Shown here one piece after another: positions 51,508 through 59,659 of a stretch of DNA of 64,000 bases. The stretch's first letter is position 1; each line of letters begins with the position of its first letter. Origin of the DNA: Methanobrevibacter sp. (GTDB taxonomy: Archaea > Methanobacteriota > Methanobacteria > Methanobacteriales > Methanobacteriaceae); assembly GCA_017434555.1 (NCBI GenBank), contig JAFRFB010000006.1:1-64000 (forward strand). The letters run 5' to 3'. The translations under genes and the position numbers were made by a program. The notes beneath the pieces are model-generated. The model saw nothing but the letters and a program-made list of their open reading frames with translations, was not told the DNA's origin and made no database searches.

Positions 51508-51819
51508 ATGAAATATATCTTATATGAAAGTCATATAGATGAAACTAGAATTATGAAAAACTTAAGATTTAATACTAAAATAATTGGTCTATATGATGAA
51601 AAGAAACTTGCAATAAATGAACTCCAAAAATATGTTGATGATATTATGTTAAACTTAACAGATGAGCATAATTGGTATATCAAGGAGTTTGATATTAAAC
51701 TTGCTAAAGAAGAAAATCAAAACATAGTTGCAGTTTATGAAGTATTTAATGAAGAAATTGATAATTGTGGAGAAGTTTTCTATGTAATATTAGAACAAAT
51801 AGGAGTGGAAGTGATTTAA
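51508..51819 (+). CDS. Small unknown protein
   Basis: 103 aa, mixed alpha/beta with KYILYESHIDETRIMKNL. Followed at once by the next gene (ATG at 51820). Unknown. Confidence 0.55.
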   Translation: MKYILYESHIDETRIMKNLRFNTKIIGLYDEKKLAINELQKYVDDIMLNLTDEHNWYIKEFDIKLAKEENQNIVAVYEVFNEEIDNCGEVFYVILEQIGVEVI

Positions 51820-52176
51820 ATGGAAGTATTAACTAGAAGAAAATATAGTGAAGAAGATATGAAAATTCTTAAAAAAGTTTATATAGATTATAAACAATTT
51901 GAAAGAAAATTAAATAGAAATGCTTTTTGTAATAAGAGTATTCAAGACATTTATAATTTTGTATACCCTTATGCAGATAGAATTACTAATGAAGATTTTA
52001 AACTTGGTTGTTTTGATTTTGAATATAAGAATAATTGTATCTTAACTATTGATGATTATAGACATAAAGGTTTATTTGAATTAAGTGATTTATTAGAAGT
52101 TTTAGATGATAATGGAACTATTTGTACTATTACATTTGATGAATTAGAAAAGTTGGTGTTAGGTTATGAAGAATAA
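51820..52176 (+). CDS. Small unknown protein
   Basis: 118 aa. Lys/Asn-rich N-half, with several Cys (NAFCNKS, LGCFDF, ICTIT). Overlaps the next gene by 11 nt. Unknown. Confidence 0.55.
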   Translation: MEVLTRRKYSEEDMKILKKVYIDYKQFERKLNRNAFCNKSIQDIYNFVYPYADRITNEDFKLGCFDFEYKNNCILTIDDYRHKGLFELSDLLEVLDDNGTICTITFDELEKLVLGYEE

Positions 52177-52453
52177 GTTTTATATGATAGAGATTTTATG
52201 CAAAGATACTGATAATACTATATACAATGATAATTTTAGAATAGGCTATCGTACTTTTGAAAAGGCAAAAGAAGTGCTTGATGAATTAATTAATCAAGAG
52301 TTTGAAGATTTAAAATCAAATGGTGGAGATTATTATATTCAAAATTATGATGAAAGCAAAGAAGAAAGATACGAAAGAGAAATACATATTGAAACAGAAG
52401 ATTATGAAGATATGCTAACAAGATATTCTATTGTTGTAGTTGAGGTGGAATAA
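52166..52453 (+). CDS. Small unknown acidic protein
   Basis: 95 aa. Strand then helix (FYMIEILCKDTDN...FEKAKEVLDELINQEFEDL), like a ferredoxin-like fold. Unknown. Confidence 0.55.
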   Translation: MKNKFYMIEILCKDTDNTIYNDNFRIGYRTFEKAKEVLDELINQEFEDLKSNGGDYYIQNYDESKEERYEREIHIETEDYEDMLTRYSIVVVEVE

Positions 52454-52455
52454 TA

Positions 52456-52713
52456 ATGGAAATTGTATTTAAAAACTATGATTTAAGAAACGATTTAGAT
52501 TTATTAAATAAAACACTTGCAAGAGCAAGTAAAGATAGATTTGAATTAAGACAAGACACTAGAAACAGATATTATTTGTATGATTATGACTTTAAAGAAG
52601 TTAGTAGAAGTAAAGATGAGATAAAAGATATTATTGAGTGTATGAACTTACAAGATTATACTACAAAGGAGAACTATTTAAGAATAGAAAATAAATTGAA
52701 AGAGGTGTTTTAA
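52456..52713 (+). CDS. Small unknown protein
   Basis: 85 aa, Arg/Asp/Tyr-rich (ASKDRFELRQDTRNRYYLYDYD). Possibly nucleic-acid binding. Unknown. Confidence 0.55.
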   Translation: MEIVFKNYDLRNDLDLLNKTLARASKDRFELRQDTRNRYYLYDYDFKEVSRSKDEIKDIIECMNLQDYTTKENYLRIENKLKEVF

Positions 52714-53253
52714 ATGACTGATAAAGAGTTATTAGCAGAATTAAAGGTTTGTTATGAATATATTAACGATATTAAAGAAAATCACGAAAATAGATTTGAT
52801 GAAACTGAAGAAAAAATGTTGTGGAATATAGAAAATCAATTAGATGAACTATATCAAAAAGTTTATAATAATGCTATTCAAAGTGAATATAAAGATGAAT
52901 TAAAGGTAGACACAGACTTTGAAGATGAGGAACTTATTATTGGAAGTGATATTTATACAGATTATAATTTTGTTAAAAAAGGAACTTTTGATTTTAAAGA
53001 AGATATTTATGGAACTAGAGAATATGCTACTTGTGGAGATATTGATAAATATTGGTATTGTGAAGAATTAGGGCATAGATACAACGATTATGATTATAAC
53101 ATTATTGCAAAAGGCTTTATGGGTGCTTTAGATGAAATGGCACAAAAAGAAGATAATTTTGATTATTTTGATAAGGCTTGTGATTTATTAGACACTAGCA
53201 ATTCAAATGTATTAGATTTTTTAGATGAATTTGGAAGTGATAATGATGAATAA
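52714..53253 (+). CDS. Unknown acidic protein
   Basis: 179 aa. Strongly acidic with DKYWYCEELGHRYNDYDYNII; C-terminal DFLDEFGSDNDE. DNA-mimic-like composition, unproven. Overlaps the next gene slightly. Confidence 0.55.
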   Translation: MTDKELLAELKVCYEYINDIKENHENRFDETEEKMLWNIENQLDELYQKVYNNAIQSEYKDELKVDTDFEDEELIIGSDIYTDYNFVKKGTFDFKEDIYGTREYATCGDIDKYWYCEELGHRYNDYDYNIIAKGFMGALDEMAQKEDNFDYFDKACDLLDTSNSNVLDFLDEFGSDNDE

Positions 53254-53602
53254 TTTAAAAGAATTAGTTGAAAAGATAATTCAATATACTAGAACTTGGT
53301 CTATTACAGAAACAGAGTGGTACTGGAATATTGAGTGTATTAGAAAAAGTGATGATAGAAGAAACGAACATATTACTTGGGAAGAATTTGAAAAAGTTAT
53401 TAGAGAAGAAACTTTATATGATTTAGTTTACAGAAATGGTGCTTGTTTAAGGCAACAAATGGAAAATGATTATGAAGTATATGAAGAAGATGATGAGTTT
53501 TGGAAGAAATCTAGTGTTGAACTTGAATTAGCAGTTAGGGAAGTCATTGCAGATTTTAAAGTTAGCAGATTAGATAATAATTGTAAAACATATTTTATTT
53601 AA
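53246..53602 (+). CDS. Unknown acidic protein
   Basis: 118 aa from ATG 53246 (53243 also possible). Contains WSITETEWYWNIECIRKSDD and an acidic middle. Ends before element 13. Unknown. Confidence 0.5.
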   Translation: MNNLKELVEKIIQYTRTWSITETEWYWNIECIRKSDDRRNEHITWEEFEKVIREETLYDLVYRNGACLRQQMENDYEVYEEDDEFWKKSSVELELAVREVIADFKVSRLDNNCKTYFI

Positions 53603-53607
53603 AAAAT

Positions 53608-53647
53608 ATGGCTTATAGTGTATACAATAAGAAAATTATGGTATAAT
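53608..53647 (+). promoter_or_regulatory. 40-nt element 13
   Basis: ATGGCTT variant, GTGTATA, ATGG-TATAAT (53642-53647). Drives 53676 and the long operon to the right; the last such element found in the window. Confidence 0.8.
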
Positions 53648-53675
53648 GAATATAGTTAAGAAAGGAAATAAAGTT

Positions 53676-54113
53676 ATGAATATTAAAATTGTTTTAGATG
53701 AAAAATTATTAGATGACAAAGATTATGACTTCTTCCATTATCAAGAAAGTTATAAACTTGCAGAGTGTGAATATGGAACATTTTATATTGCTAGTCGTGG
53801 AGATATGAGATGTGCTTATATTGACAAAGAAAATGATATTTATAGAGAAGATTATATTGATATTATTAGATATCATATAAAGAATAATGCAGATTATGAA
53901 AAGGCAGTTGATGAGGGAAAACTTGTATTTGACTTAAATAATTGGTTTGAAATAGAGTTTTATACCAAAGATAATGGAGAATATGTTTGCTTAACTGATG
54001 ATATATTTGGAAGTATTACAGAGTGTTTAATGGCTTTTAAAGAATATATTAAAGATGAAGAAATTATGAAAGAATTTGAAGAAGATATAAAGGAAGTGTT
54101 AAAAAATGAATAA
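53676..54113 (+). CDS. Unknown acidic protein
   Basis: 145 aa from ATG 53676 (AAGGAAAT upstream; an earlier start overlaps the -10 box). Has LAECEYGTFYIASRGDMRCAYID. Unknown. Confidence 0.55.
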   Translation: MNIKIVLDEKLLDDKDYDFFHYQESYKLAECEYGTFYIASRGDMRCAYIDKENDIYREDYIDIIRYHIKNNADYEKAVDEGKLVFDLNNWFEIEFYTKDNGEYVCLTDDIFGSITECLMAFKEYIKDEEIMKEFEEDIKEVLKNE

Positions 54114-54708
54114 CATTATATTAAAAACTTATGAAGATGAAAGAATAAATAAAGAATTAAAGAAATGTTTAGTTAGAGCAGTTGCAGATGATGAGTTTGA
54201 TATGAGATATGATTTGCAATGTGGTATGACAGATTTTAAAATATTATTAGATAATATTGATAAGGTTATTGATTATACAAACAATGGCTATAAAGGAGAA
54301 TTAAGATTAAATAGTAATATTTGGGAAGTTTGTCTTGAAACATTAAGTAATGTTCTTGATTTATATGGTTTAGAGTGGGAAAATAAAGAAACTAGAAAAG
54401 TAACTGAAGCAGAATTAGTTATTCCAAAAAGTAAAGTTGGAGTTATAAAAGAAGAAATCTTTAATAAAATGATAGAGTATGGTTGGCATTTAGATGAAAA
54501 TAGATATAAAGATTTTGAAGAAGTATTTAATATTCATAGCAGTTTTATTGAAAATTCTTTTGATAAAATTGAAGAAAGTGATATTGATACAAAATTTGAT
54601 ATGAATAGTTTAGATTTTCAAAGTTTTTACGATATGGCATCTTTTATGAGTGATTTTATTAGGGCTTTAAATGATATTGATGAATATGTTATTAGAGGAG
54701 ATGAATAA
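54106..54708 (+). CDS. Unknown acidic protein
   Basis: 200 aa. Overlaps the previous gene by 8 nt. Acidic helices, with LDLYGLEWENKETRKVTEAEL. Unknown function. Confidence 0.55.
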   Translation: MNNIILKTYEDERINKELKKCLVRAVADDEFDMRYDLQCGMTDFKILLDNIDKVIDYTNNGYKGELRLNSNIWEVCLETLSNVLDLYGLEWENKETRKVTEAELVIPKSKVGVIKEEIFNKMIEYGWHLDENRYKDFEEVFNIHSSFIENSFDKIEESDIDTKFDMNSLDFQSFYDMASFMSDFIRALNDIDEYVIRGDE

Positions 54709-54711
54709 TAT

Positions 54712-55023
54712 ATGAAAGTATATGTAGCTTATGAAGTTAGAGAGCAAGATTATGTTGCTTTAAATAATTTACAAGTTGATTTTGATTGTATTAAGGTATT
54801 CGACAATGAATTAAAAGCAAAGTCTTGGCTAATGAGTGAATTAGAATTTCAATGTGATGAAATTGAAATAAACGGAAAAGTTGAATTTGAAAAAGCAGAA
54901 ATTAATCAAGATGATTTATGGCTAGCAAAAGTAAAAGAAGAAGAAAATAAAATTAGTGTTGAAGTAAGATATTGTGATGAGTGGCAATATGATATTATTC
55001 TAAAAGAAATGGAGGTAGAATAA
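54712..55023 (+). CDS. Small acidic protein
   Basis: 103 aa. MKVYVAYEVREQDY start with an alpha/beta pattern and SWLMSELEFQCDEIEIN. Similar in style to YopX-neighbour proteins. Unknown. Confidence 0.5.
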   Translation: MKVYVAYEVREQDYVALNNLQVDFDCIKVFDNELKAKSWLMSELEFQCDEIEINGKVEFEKAEINQDDLWLAKVKEEENKISVEVRYCDEWQYDIILKEMEVE

Positions 55024-55024
55024 T

Positions 55025-55324
55025 ATGAAAGAAAAATTAGATAAATTAGTAAAAGATGAGTGGTTATGGGACTATGATTTACAAGATGATGAACTAACTA
55101 TAAGATATGGTTTATATAGTGTTCGTGATACGGAAAGAGTTATAGACCTTAACGGAAAAGATTTAAAACAAGCACTTTTAGAAAGTGCAGAAAATATTAG
55201 AGTAGACATTGAAAGCAGTTTAGTAGATGATAATGACTTCTTTGGTTATGATAATGCAAAAGATTTAGAAGATAGAATTGTTGAAGAAACTGAATATCTA
55301 CAAAGATTAAGTGAATTAGTATAA
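55025..55324 (+). CDS. Small acidic protein
   Basis: 99 aa. Helical Lys/Asp-rich start, then strand ELTIRYGLYSVRDTERV. 1 nt after previous stop. Unknown. Confidence 0.5.
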   Translation: MKEKLDKLVKDEWLWDYDLQDDELTIRYGLYSVRDTERVIDLNGKDLKQALLESAENIRVDIESSLVDDNDFFGYDNAKDLEDRIVEETEYLQRLSELV

Positions 55325-55338
55325 GGAGAGTGTAAATA

Positions 55339-55611
55339 ATGGAAAATGAATATAAAGGAAAAGTATTAGAAGTTGTTGAGTGTATGAAAGATGAACTTAT
55401 TAATCAATTATATATGATTAAGTTTGATAGTGATGATTTAGATTATAACGGAATTGAAAACATACAAGATAATACTAATTTATATTTAGAGTGTATCAAT
55501 GGTATATATCAAGATTATATTACTGGTATAGTAAATAAAGATGATGAAATAGAGATTTATTATAATCCTATGGGAAGTCTATTTTATAGAAAAGTAGGAG
55601 ATGATAAATAA
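55339..55611 (+). CDS. Small unknown protein
   Basis: 90 aa. Ends YNPMGSLFYRKVGDDK. GGAGAGTGTAAATA upstream. Overlaps the next gene by 1 nt. Unknown. Confidence 0.5.
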   Translation: MENEYKGKVLEVVECMKDELINQLYMIKFDSDDLDYNGIENIQDNTNLYLECINGIYQDYITGIVNKDDEIEIYYNPMGSLFYRKVGDDK

Positions 55612-55853
55612 TGAATAGTTTATTATTAGATATTGCAGAGCAATTAAGAAGTAATTTGAAAATTCAAAATGCAAAAGCAGACTATAATATTAATGCAGTT
55701 AAAACTTATTATGATTTAGAGGGTTCTTTAAGAATTGCAGTTAGGGTATTTAATAAAGCAGAAGAAAAAGAACAAGTTATTATATTAGGTGGAGATTATC
55801 TTGGAGATTTGACTGAAAAAGATGAAATAGAATGGTTTGAGGAGTTGAATTAA
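55611..55853 (+). CDS. Small unknown protein
   Basis: 80 aa. Leu/Lys helix then beta hairpin RIAVRVFNKAEEKEQVIILGG. Overlaps its neighbours. Unknown. Confidence 0.5.
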   Translation: MNSLLLDIAEQLRSNLKIQNAKADYNINAVKTYYDLEGSLRIAVRVFNKAEEKEQVIILGGDYLGDLTEKDEIEWFEELN

Positions 55854-55854
55854 G

Positions 55855-56331
55855 ATGAGAAATGAATTAATTAAATATGGCTATAAATGGCTAGGTATGA
55901 AAGGAATAGATTATGATATGGCAATTAATACATTTAAATGCAATGTTGCAGTGTATATGCTATATGAAGATAATACCGAAAGTCAAGCAGATAGTATAGA
56001 AGAAATTGAAGAACACTACAAAAATGGTGGCAAATTTGGAATTGAATTAAATGAATATGATAATTATGTGGTGTTTTTACTAGGAAGAGATTATTTAAAA
56101 GATATTCTCCCTTATGAAAATGACATTGCTTATGAGTGGTGTGTTAATCTTGCAAAAGATTTTGAAATTAGTGATTTTAATGTAAATACTCGTGGTTTGG
56201 TTGAGTGTTTAGAAGATTATTTAAGAGCAAACATATATAAAGATGAAAATGATATTTGGAGTTTTAGAAATGCAGATTTATATGAAGTTTGTGGTGGAAT
56301 AAGAGGTGTTAAATATGATAATTTTGAGTAA
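55855..56331 (+). CDS. Unknown protein
   Basis: 158 aa. Contains MAINTFKCNVAVYMLYEDNTESQADS, resembling a small domain seen in phage accessory proteins (helix-strand with a D-N-T-E turn). Function unknown. Confidence 0.5.
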   Translation: MRNELIKYGYKWLGMKGIDYDMAINTFKCNVAVYMLYEDNTESQADSIEEIEEHYKNGGKFGIELNEYDNYVVFLLGRDYLKDILPYENDIAYEWCVNLAKDFEISDFNVNTRGLVECLEDYLRANIYKDENDIWSFRNADLYEVCGGIRGVKYDNFE

Positions 56332-56908
56332 AGATTATGCTTGGTATCGACCTTATAAATATGATAAGTATATTATTAAAAATATTAAATTTTATGATGA
56401 AAATGGTATAGTTATCGAAGTCGGTAGTGGTTGGTTAGAAAATAATCATAAAGATTTAGATTATGTTAAACTAAATATTGATGAGATACAATTAAAAAGA
56501 AAAGAAGATTTTTCTATTAAAGGTGCTTTTATTATAAGCAAAGGAAAAGATTTTAGTGATGAACTTGGAGCAGATTTATATATCAACATTGAACTTGTTA
56601 ATTTAAAATTTGGTGGTTATAAAAAGGAATATGATAATATTAGAAAATATTATGTAGGAAGTGATTATGATAATCAAGAATTTGAAGTATCAAGTAATGT
56701 AAAATGGTTAAAAGAAAATTGGTATAAATATCAAGCAATAGTTCAAGAAAATGCTAAAAAATTAGAGAATATATATTATGACACTACAATAGATGAGGTA
56801 GCAGAGTGTGTTAAAAATATTAAAAAATATGCAGATAAAATGTTTAAGGAAAGACAACTAATAGAAAGTTATAGTATAGAAGATTATTTGAAAGAAGAGG
56901 GAAAATAA
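56315..56908 (+). CDS. Unknown protein
   Basis: 197 aa from ATG 56315, with AGAGGTG upstream, inside the end of the previous gene. Mixed alpha/beta with KYYVGSDYDNQEFEVSSNV. Unknown. Confidence 0.5.
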   Translation: MIILSKDYAWYRPYKYDKYIIKNIKFYDENGIVIEVGSGWLENNHKDLDYVKLNIDEIQLKRKEDFSIKGAFIISKGKDFSDELGADLYINIELVNLKFGGYKKEYDNIRKYYVGSDYDNQEFEVSSNVKWLKENWYKYQAIVQENAKKLENIYYDTTIDEVAECVKNIKKYADKMFKERQLIESYSIEDYLKEEGK

Positions 56909-56909
56909 A

Positions 56910-57161
56910 ATGATAGATTATGGAAAATATAGAGCAGTTGAAATTAAAGATTGTTATGATAACACAAATATTTTAGCAGTAATATGCTTAAATTATAAAC
57001 ATAGCGTCAAAGACTTTCAAGAAGAGTTATATAGAGCAAGAGAGCAAGTAAGAGAAGAAATTGAGAAGTATGGAGATGACTGGTCTTATATTTCACAAGT
57101 TATTGATGAAAAATTTGACTGGTATGAAATTACTTTTGATAATGAATATGTAGAGGTGTAA
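56910..57161 (+). CDS. Small unknown protein
   Basis: 83 aa. Cys pair (KDCYDNTNILAVICLNYKH) and helix REQVREEIEKYG. Unknown. Confidence 0.5.
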   Translation: MIDYGKYRAVEIKDCYDNTNILAVICLNYKHSVKDFQEELYRAREQVREEIEKYGDDWSYISQVIDEKFDWYEITFDNEYVEV

Positions 57162-57163
57162 GT

Positions 57164-57388
57164 ATGGAAATGGAAAAATATATGGAAGAAAAATTTAAAG
57201 AAAGCAGTTCATATAAGTTCTTTAAAGATTTAATTTGGGACATAACAGAAGATTATAGAGCAAATGAGGGTAAAGAATATGATTTTGATAAAACTATCGA
57301 CAATTTAATGGCAGATGATGAATTATGGCAACAATTAAATGATAGTGTTTGGAATAATTTAGTTGAAGTAGGTGTAAATAATGACTAA
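57164..57388 (+). CDS. Small acidic protein
   Basis: 74 aa, acidic helical (DLIWDITEDYRANEGKEYDFD). GAGGTG upstream. Overlaps the next gene by 8 nt. Unknown. Confidence 0.5.
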   Translation: MEMEKYMEEKFKESSSYKFFKDLIWDITEDYRANEGKEYDFDKTIDNLMADDELWQQLNDSVWNNLVEVGVNND

Positions 57389-57554
57389 TATGGAAAAAAT
57401 TTTAAAAGAAATTGACAATATAGAACAATTAGGAGCAGATATGAGATATAAAGTCAATAATGATGATTTAGATTTAGAAGTAGAACTAGAAAGTATAAAT
57501 GAGTGGGTTAAAAGTCTTAAAAGAAGAATTAAAAAAGAAAAGGAGAGTAAATAA
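57381..57554 (+). CDS. Small helical protein
   Basis: 57 aa from ATG 57381 (AGGTG upstream). Charged helix ending RRIKKEKESK. Unknown. Confidence 0.5.
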   Translation: MTNMEKILKEIDNIEQLGADMRYKVNNDDLDLEVELESINEWVKSLKRRIKKEKESK

Positions 57555-57556
57555 TT

Positions 57557-58093
57557 ATGAGTACAAGAGGTTATTATGGAATTAAGAAAAGGGGAGAATT
57601 AAAAGGGAGTTATAATCATTGGGATAGTTATCCTAGTGGTTTAGGAAAAGATTTGGTTAAGGAATTAAATAAAATTAAGAAAGATGATAGATTAAAAGTT
57701 TTAAATGAAACATTTGATTATATCGAATTAATTGATAGTAATATTCCACCAACAGAAGAACAAAAAGAAGTTTGTCAAAAGGCAAATGTAGTAGATTTAG
57801 GTGTATCTAACAGAAGTTTAGATGACTGGTATTGTTTATTAAGAAAGACACAAGGAGATTTAAGTACATATATTAATAAAATAGTACCATATATGGAAAA
57901 TGGGAATAGCTTTTTAGATGATAGCTTATTCTGTGAGTGGGCTTATATTATTAATCTTGATACTAATAAATTAGAGATTTATACAAGTGGAAATTGTAAA
58001 CAAGATGAACTAGATTTATTGGAACTTGATTTAGATAGATTATTAAGCCTAGAAAACTATGATGATGAAGATGAAGAAATACCATTATTTTAA
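57557..58093 (+). CDS. YNHWDSYP-type phage protein
   Basis: 178 aa. STRGYYGIKKRGELKGSYNH, then WDSYPSGLG, an arrangement met in phage proteins of unknown role. Its paralogue lies at 49233. The C-half has CEWAYIINLDTNKLEIYTSG and an acidic end. Confidence 0.55.
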   Translation: MSTRGYYGIKKRGELKGSYNHWDSYPSGLGKDLVKELNKIKKDDRLKVLNETFDYIELIDSNIPPTEEQKEVCQKANVVDLGVSNRSLDDWYCLLRKTQGDLSTYINKIVPYMENGNSFLDDSLFCEWAYIINLDTNKLEIYTSGNCKQDELDLLELDLDRLLSLENYDDEDEEIPLF

Positions 58094-58122
58094 TGGAAAA
58101 TAAAAATAAGGAGCAAATAATT

Positions 58123-58335
58123 ATGAGAAAATATATTGAAAATTATATAAGATTTTATTTAGAAAATGATGATGAGTTTACAGAAAAGAATAAAGAAAAA
58201 TTCACAAAAATACTACAAAATAATGAAATTATGGAAGAATTAGCCCAAAAATTAGGTGCTATGAAACTTGAAGATATGCAAGACATTAATTATGAAATTA
58301 GTAGATTACTTGAAGAGGTGCAGTTCAATGCTTAA
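58123..58335 (+). CDS. Small helical protein
   Basis: 70 aa from ATG 58123 (AAGGAG upstream). Charged helices. Overlaps the next small gene by 8 nt. Unknown. Confidence 0.5.
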   Translation: MRKYIENYIRFYLENDDEFTEKNKEKFTKILQNNEIMEELAQKLGAMKLEDMQDINYEISRLLEEVQFNA

Positions 58336-58426
58336 TTTGTTTATAATGTGGCTGAGTAAAGGTTTTATGGACAAAGTTGTCGATAAAATGGAAGAAAATC
58401 TTGGAATAGAAAATAAGGAGAATTAA
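58328..58426 (+). CDS. Very short protein (32 aa)
   Basis: ATG 58328 with GAGGTG upstream, overlapping the previous gene. MLNLFIMWLSKGF start is hydrophobic, then acidic. Plausible by ribosome site and spacing only. Confidence 0.45.
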   Translation: MLNLFIMWLSKGFMDKVVDKMEENLGIENKEN

Positions 58427-58428
58427 TT

Positions 58429-58668
58429 ATGAAGAATATTGATTTTATACACAAATATGGCAAGTTAGAGTTTAGAGATATGTGCAAATACATAACACAA
58501 GAACTCTATCTTGCTAGAGCAGATAAAAAAATAGGGGGTTTTAAAATCAATAATTCTAAAAAATATGTAAAATTTTATCGTAAAGATAAAGAAAGTGTTA
58601 ATTTGGAGTTTGCAACAATATATAGTATTGGTTGCAACAGATTAAAGCAATATATAGAAAGTAAATAG
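58429..58668 (+). CDS. Small basic protein
   Basis: 79 aa, Lys/Arg-rich with KKYVKFYRKDKESVNLEFATI. Possibly nucleic-acid binding. AAGGAGAATTAATT upstream. Confidence 0.5.
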   Translation: MKNIDFIHKYGKLEFRDMCKYITQELYLARADKKIGGFKINNSKKYVKFYRKDKESVNLEFATIYSIGCNRLKQYIESK

Positions 58669-58689
58669 TAAAGGAGAGTAAATAACAAG

Positions 58690-59169
58690 ATGAAACAAGC
58701 AGAATTATTTGGTTATAAAGTATTAGAAAATGGTGTAATTATTGGTTTTAATAATGAACCTATAAGTTTTGCAAAAACAATAACAATTATGATTAATGGA
58801 GAGATGAAAAGTGTGTCTTATGCACGATTTGTATATTATGCTTTTCACCAAAATGATTTTGACTTTAGTAATCATAGTTATTGCGTAAAACATATAGATA
58901 ATGACCCTAAAAATAATGCAATAGATAATTTATATATCACAAATGAAAAAGATTATTTGTGGGGAGAAAAACATAAAAAATCAAAATTAACAAATGAAGA
59001 AGTTGAGGAAATTAGAAAACTATATTATATTGGAGAAGAAGATAATAAAGGGAACGGCTTAAATAACCCAACTAGAAAATATAGTTATAGAAAATTAGCA
59101 GAAAAATTTGGTGTTAGTCATAGTTTAATTAAGGCTATTGTAAAAGGAGAGTGTAGAGTTAATGAATAA
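58690..59169 (+). CDS. HNH endonuclease with C-terminal HTH
   Basis: 159 aa. HNH motif in the middle (YCVKHIDNDPKNNAIDNLYI), and C-terminal helix-turn-helix SYRKLAEKFGVSHSLIKAIVKG. The layout is like free-standing homing-type or AP2/HNH phage nucleases that also bind DNA. No intron flanks are visible. GGAGAG lies 8-10 nt upstream. Confidence 0.8.
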   Translation: MKQAELFGYKVLENGVIIGFNNEPISFAKTITIMINGEMKSVSYARFVYYAFHQNDFDFSNHSYCVKHIDNDPKNNAIDNLYITNEKDYLWGEKHKKSKLTNEEVEEIRKLYYIGEEDNKGNGLNNPTRKYSYRKLAEKFGVSHSLIKAIVKGECRVNE

Positions 59170-59374
59170 ATATAGGGCAAGATTAAAGGTTAAAATAAAT
59201 CTTTATAAAGATGTTGAAGTTATTGCAGAAGATGAAATATCGGCAAAAAGAAAAATTATGGAGTTAAGTAGCAATTTATTAGATGATAGCCGAAAATCAA
59301 TAGAGCAAAATGATAAGGAAGTTCAAAGATATATGTCTTATTGGGACTATGGAAAAATAGAAAAAATTGATTAA
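59162..59374 (+). CDS. Small basic-acidic protein
   Basis: 70 aa. YRARLKVKINLYKDVEVIA is a strand pair, then a helix. Overlaps the HNH gene by 8 nt. Unknown. Confidence 0.5.
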   Translation: MNKYRARLKVKINLYKDVEVIAEDEISAKRKIMELSSNLLDDSRKSIEQNDKEVQRYMSYWDYGKIEKID

Positions 59375-59430
59375 ATGGCAGTTCTTAAAATGTGGGGTTT
59401 TAGAAATTATTGAAAGGAGACAAATAATTT

Positions 59431-59637
59431 ATGGAGAATTTTTTAGAAGATGAAAATGGTTATTTCAAAAGTGTTGTCAAAGACGCATTAGATGACCTTA
59501 AAAATAATGGACAGGCTTACGCATTTTATCAAGAACAAGTTGATGAAATAGTTAAGGCATACCAAAAAGAGCTAAAAATAGAAGAAAAAGATGGTATCTT
59601 CTACTTGACAGACATAAAACAATATGCTATTATTTAA
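59431..59637 (+). CDS. Small helical protein
   Basis: 68 aa. NFLEDENGYFKSVVKDALDDL and YQEQVDEIVKAY helices. Precedes the recombinase. Unknown. Confidence 0.5.
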   Translation: MENFLEDENGYFKSVVKDALDDLKNNGQAYAFYQEQVDEIVKAYQKELKIEEKDGIFYLTDIKQYAII

Positions 59638-59659
59638 ATAATAAAGGAGGTGTAAGGAA

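Noticed and set aside
40158-53647. Mini-ORFs M-A-x-x-V-stop within the 40-nt elements
   Set aside because: They lie upstream of the predicted start sites and have no ribosome site. Coding is due to the shared DNA motif.
39871-53647. CRISPR-like repeat array
   Set aside because: Copies are irregularly spaced (90 to 2700 nt), separated by genes, and only partly conserved.
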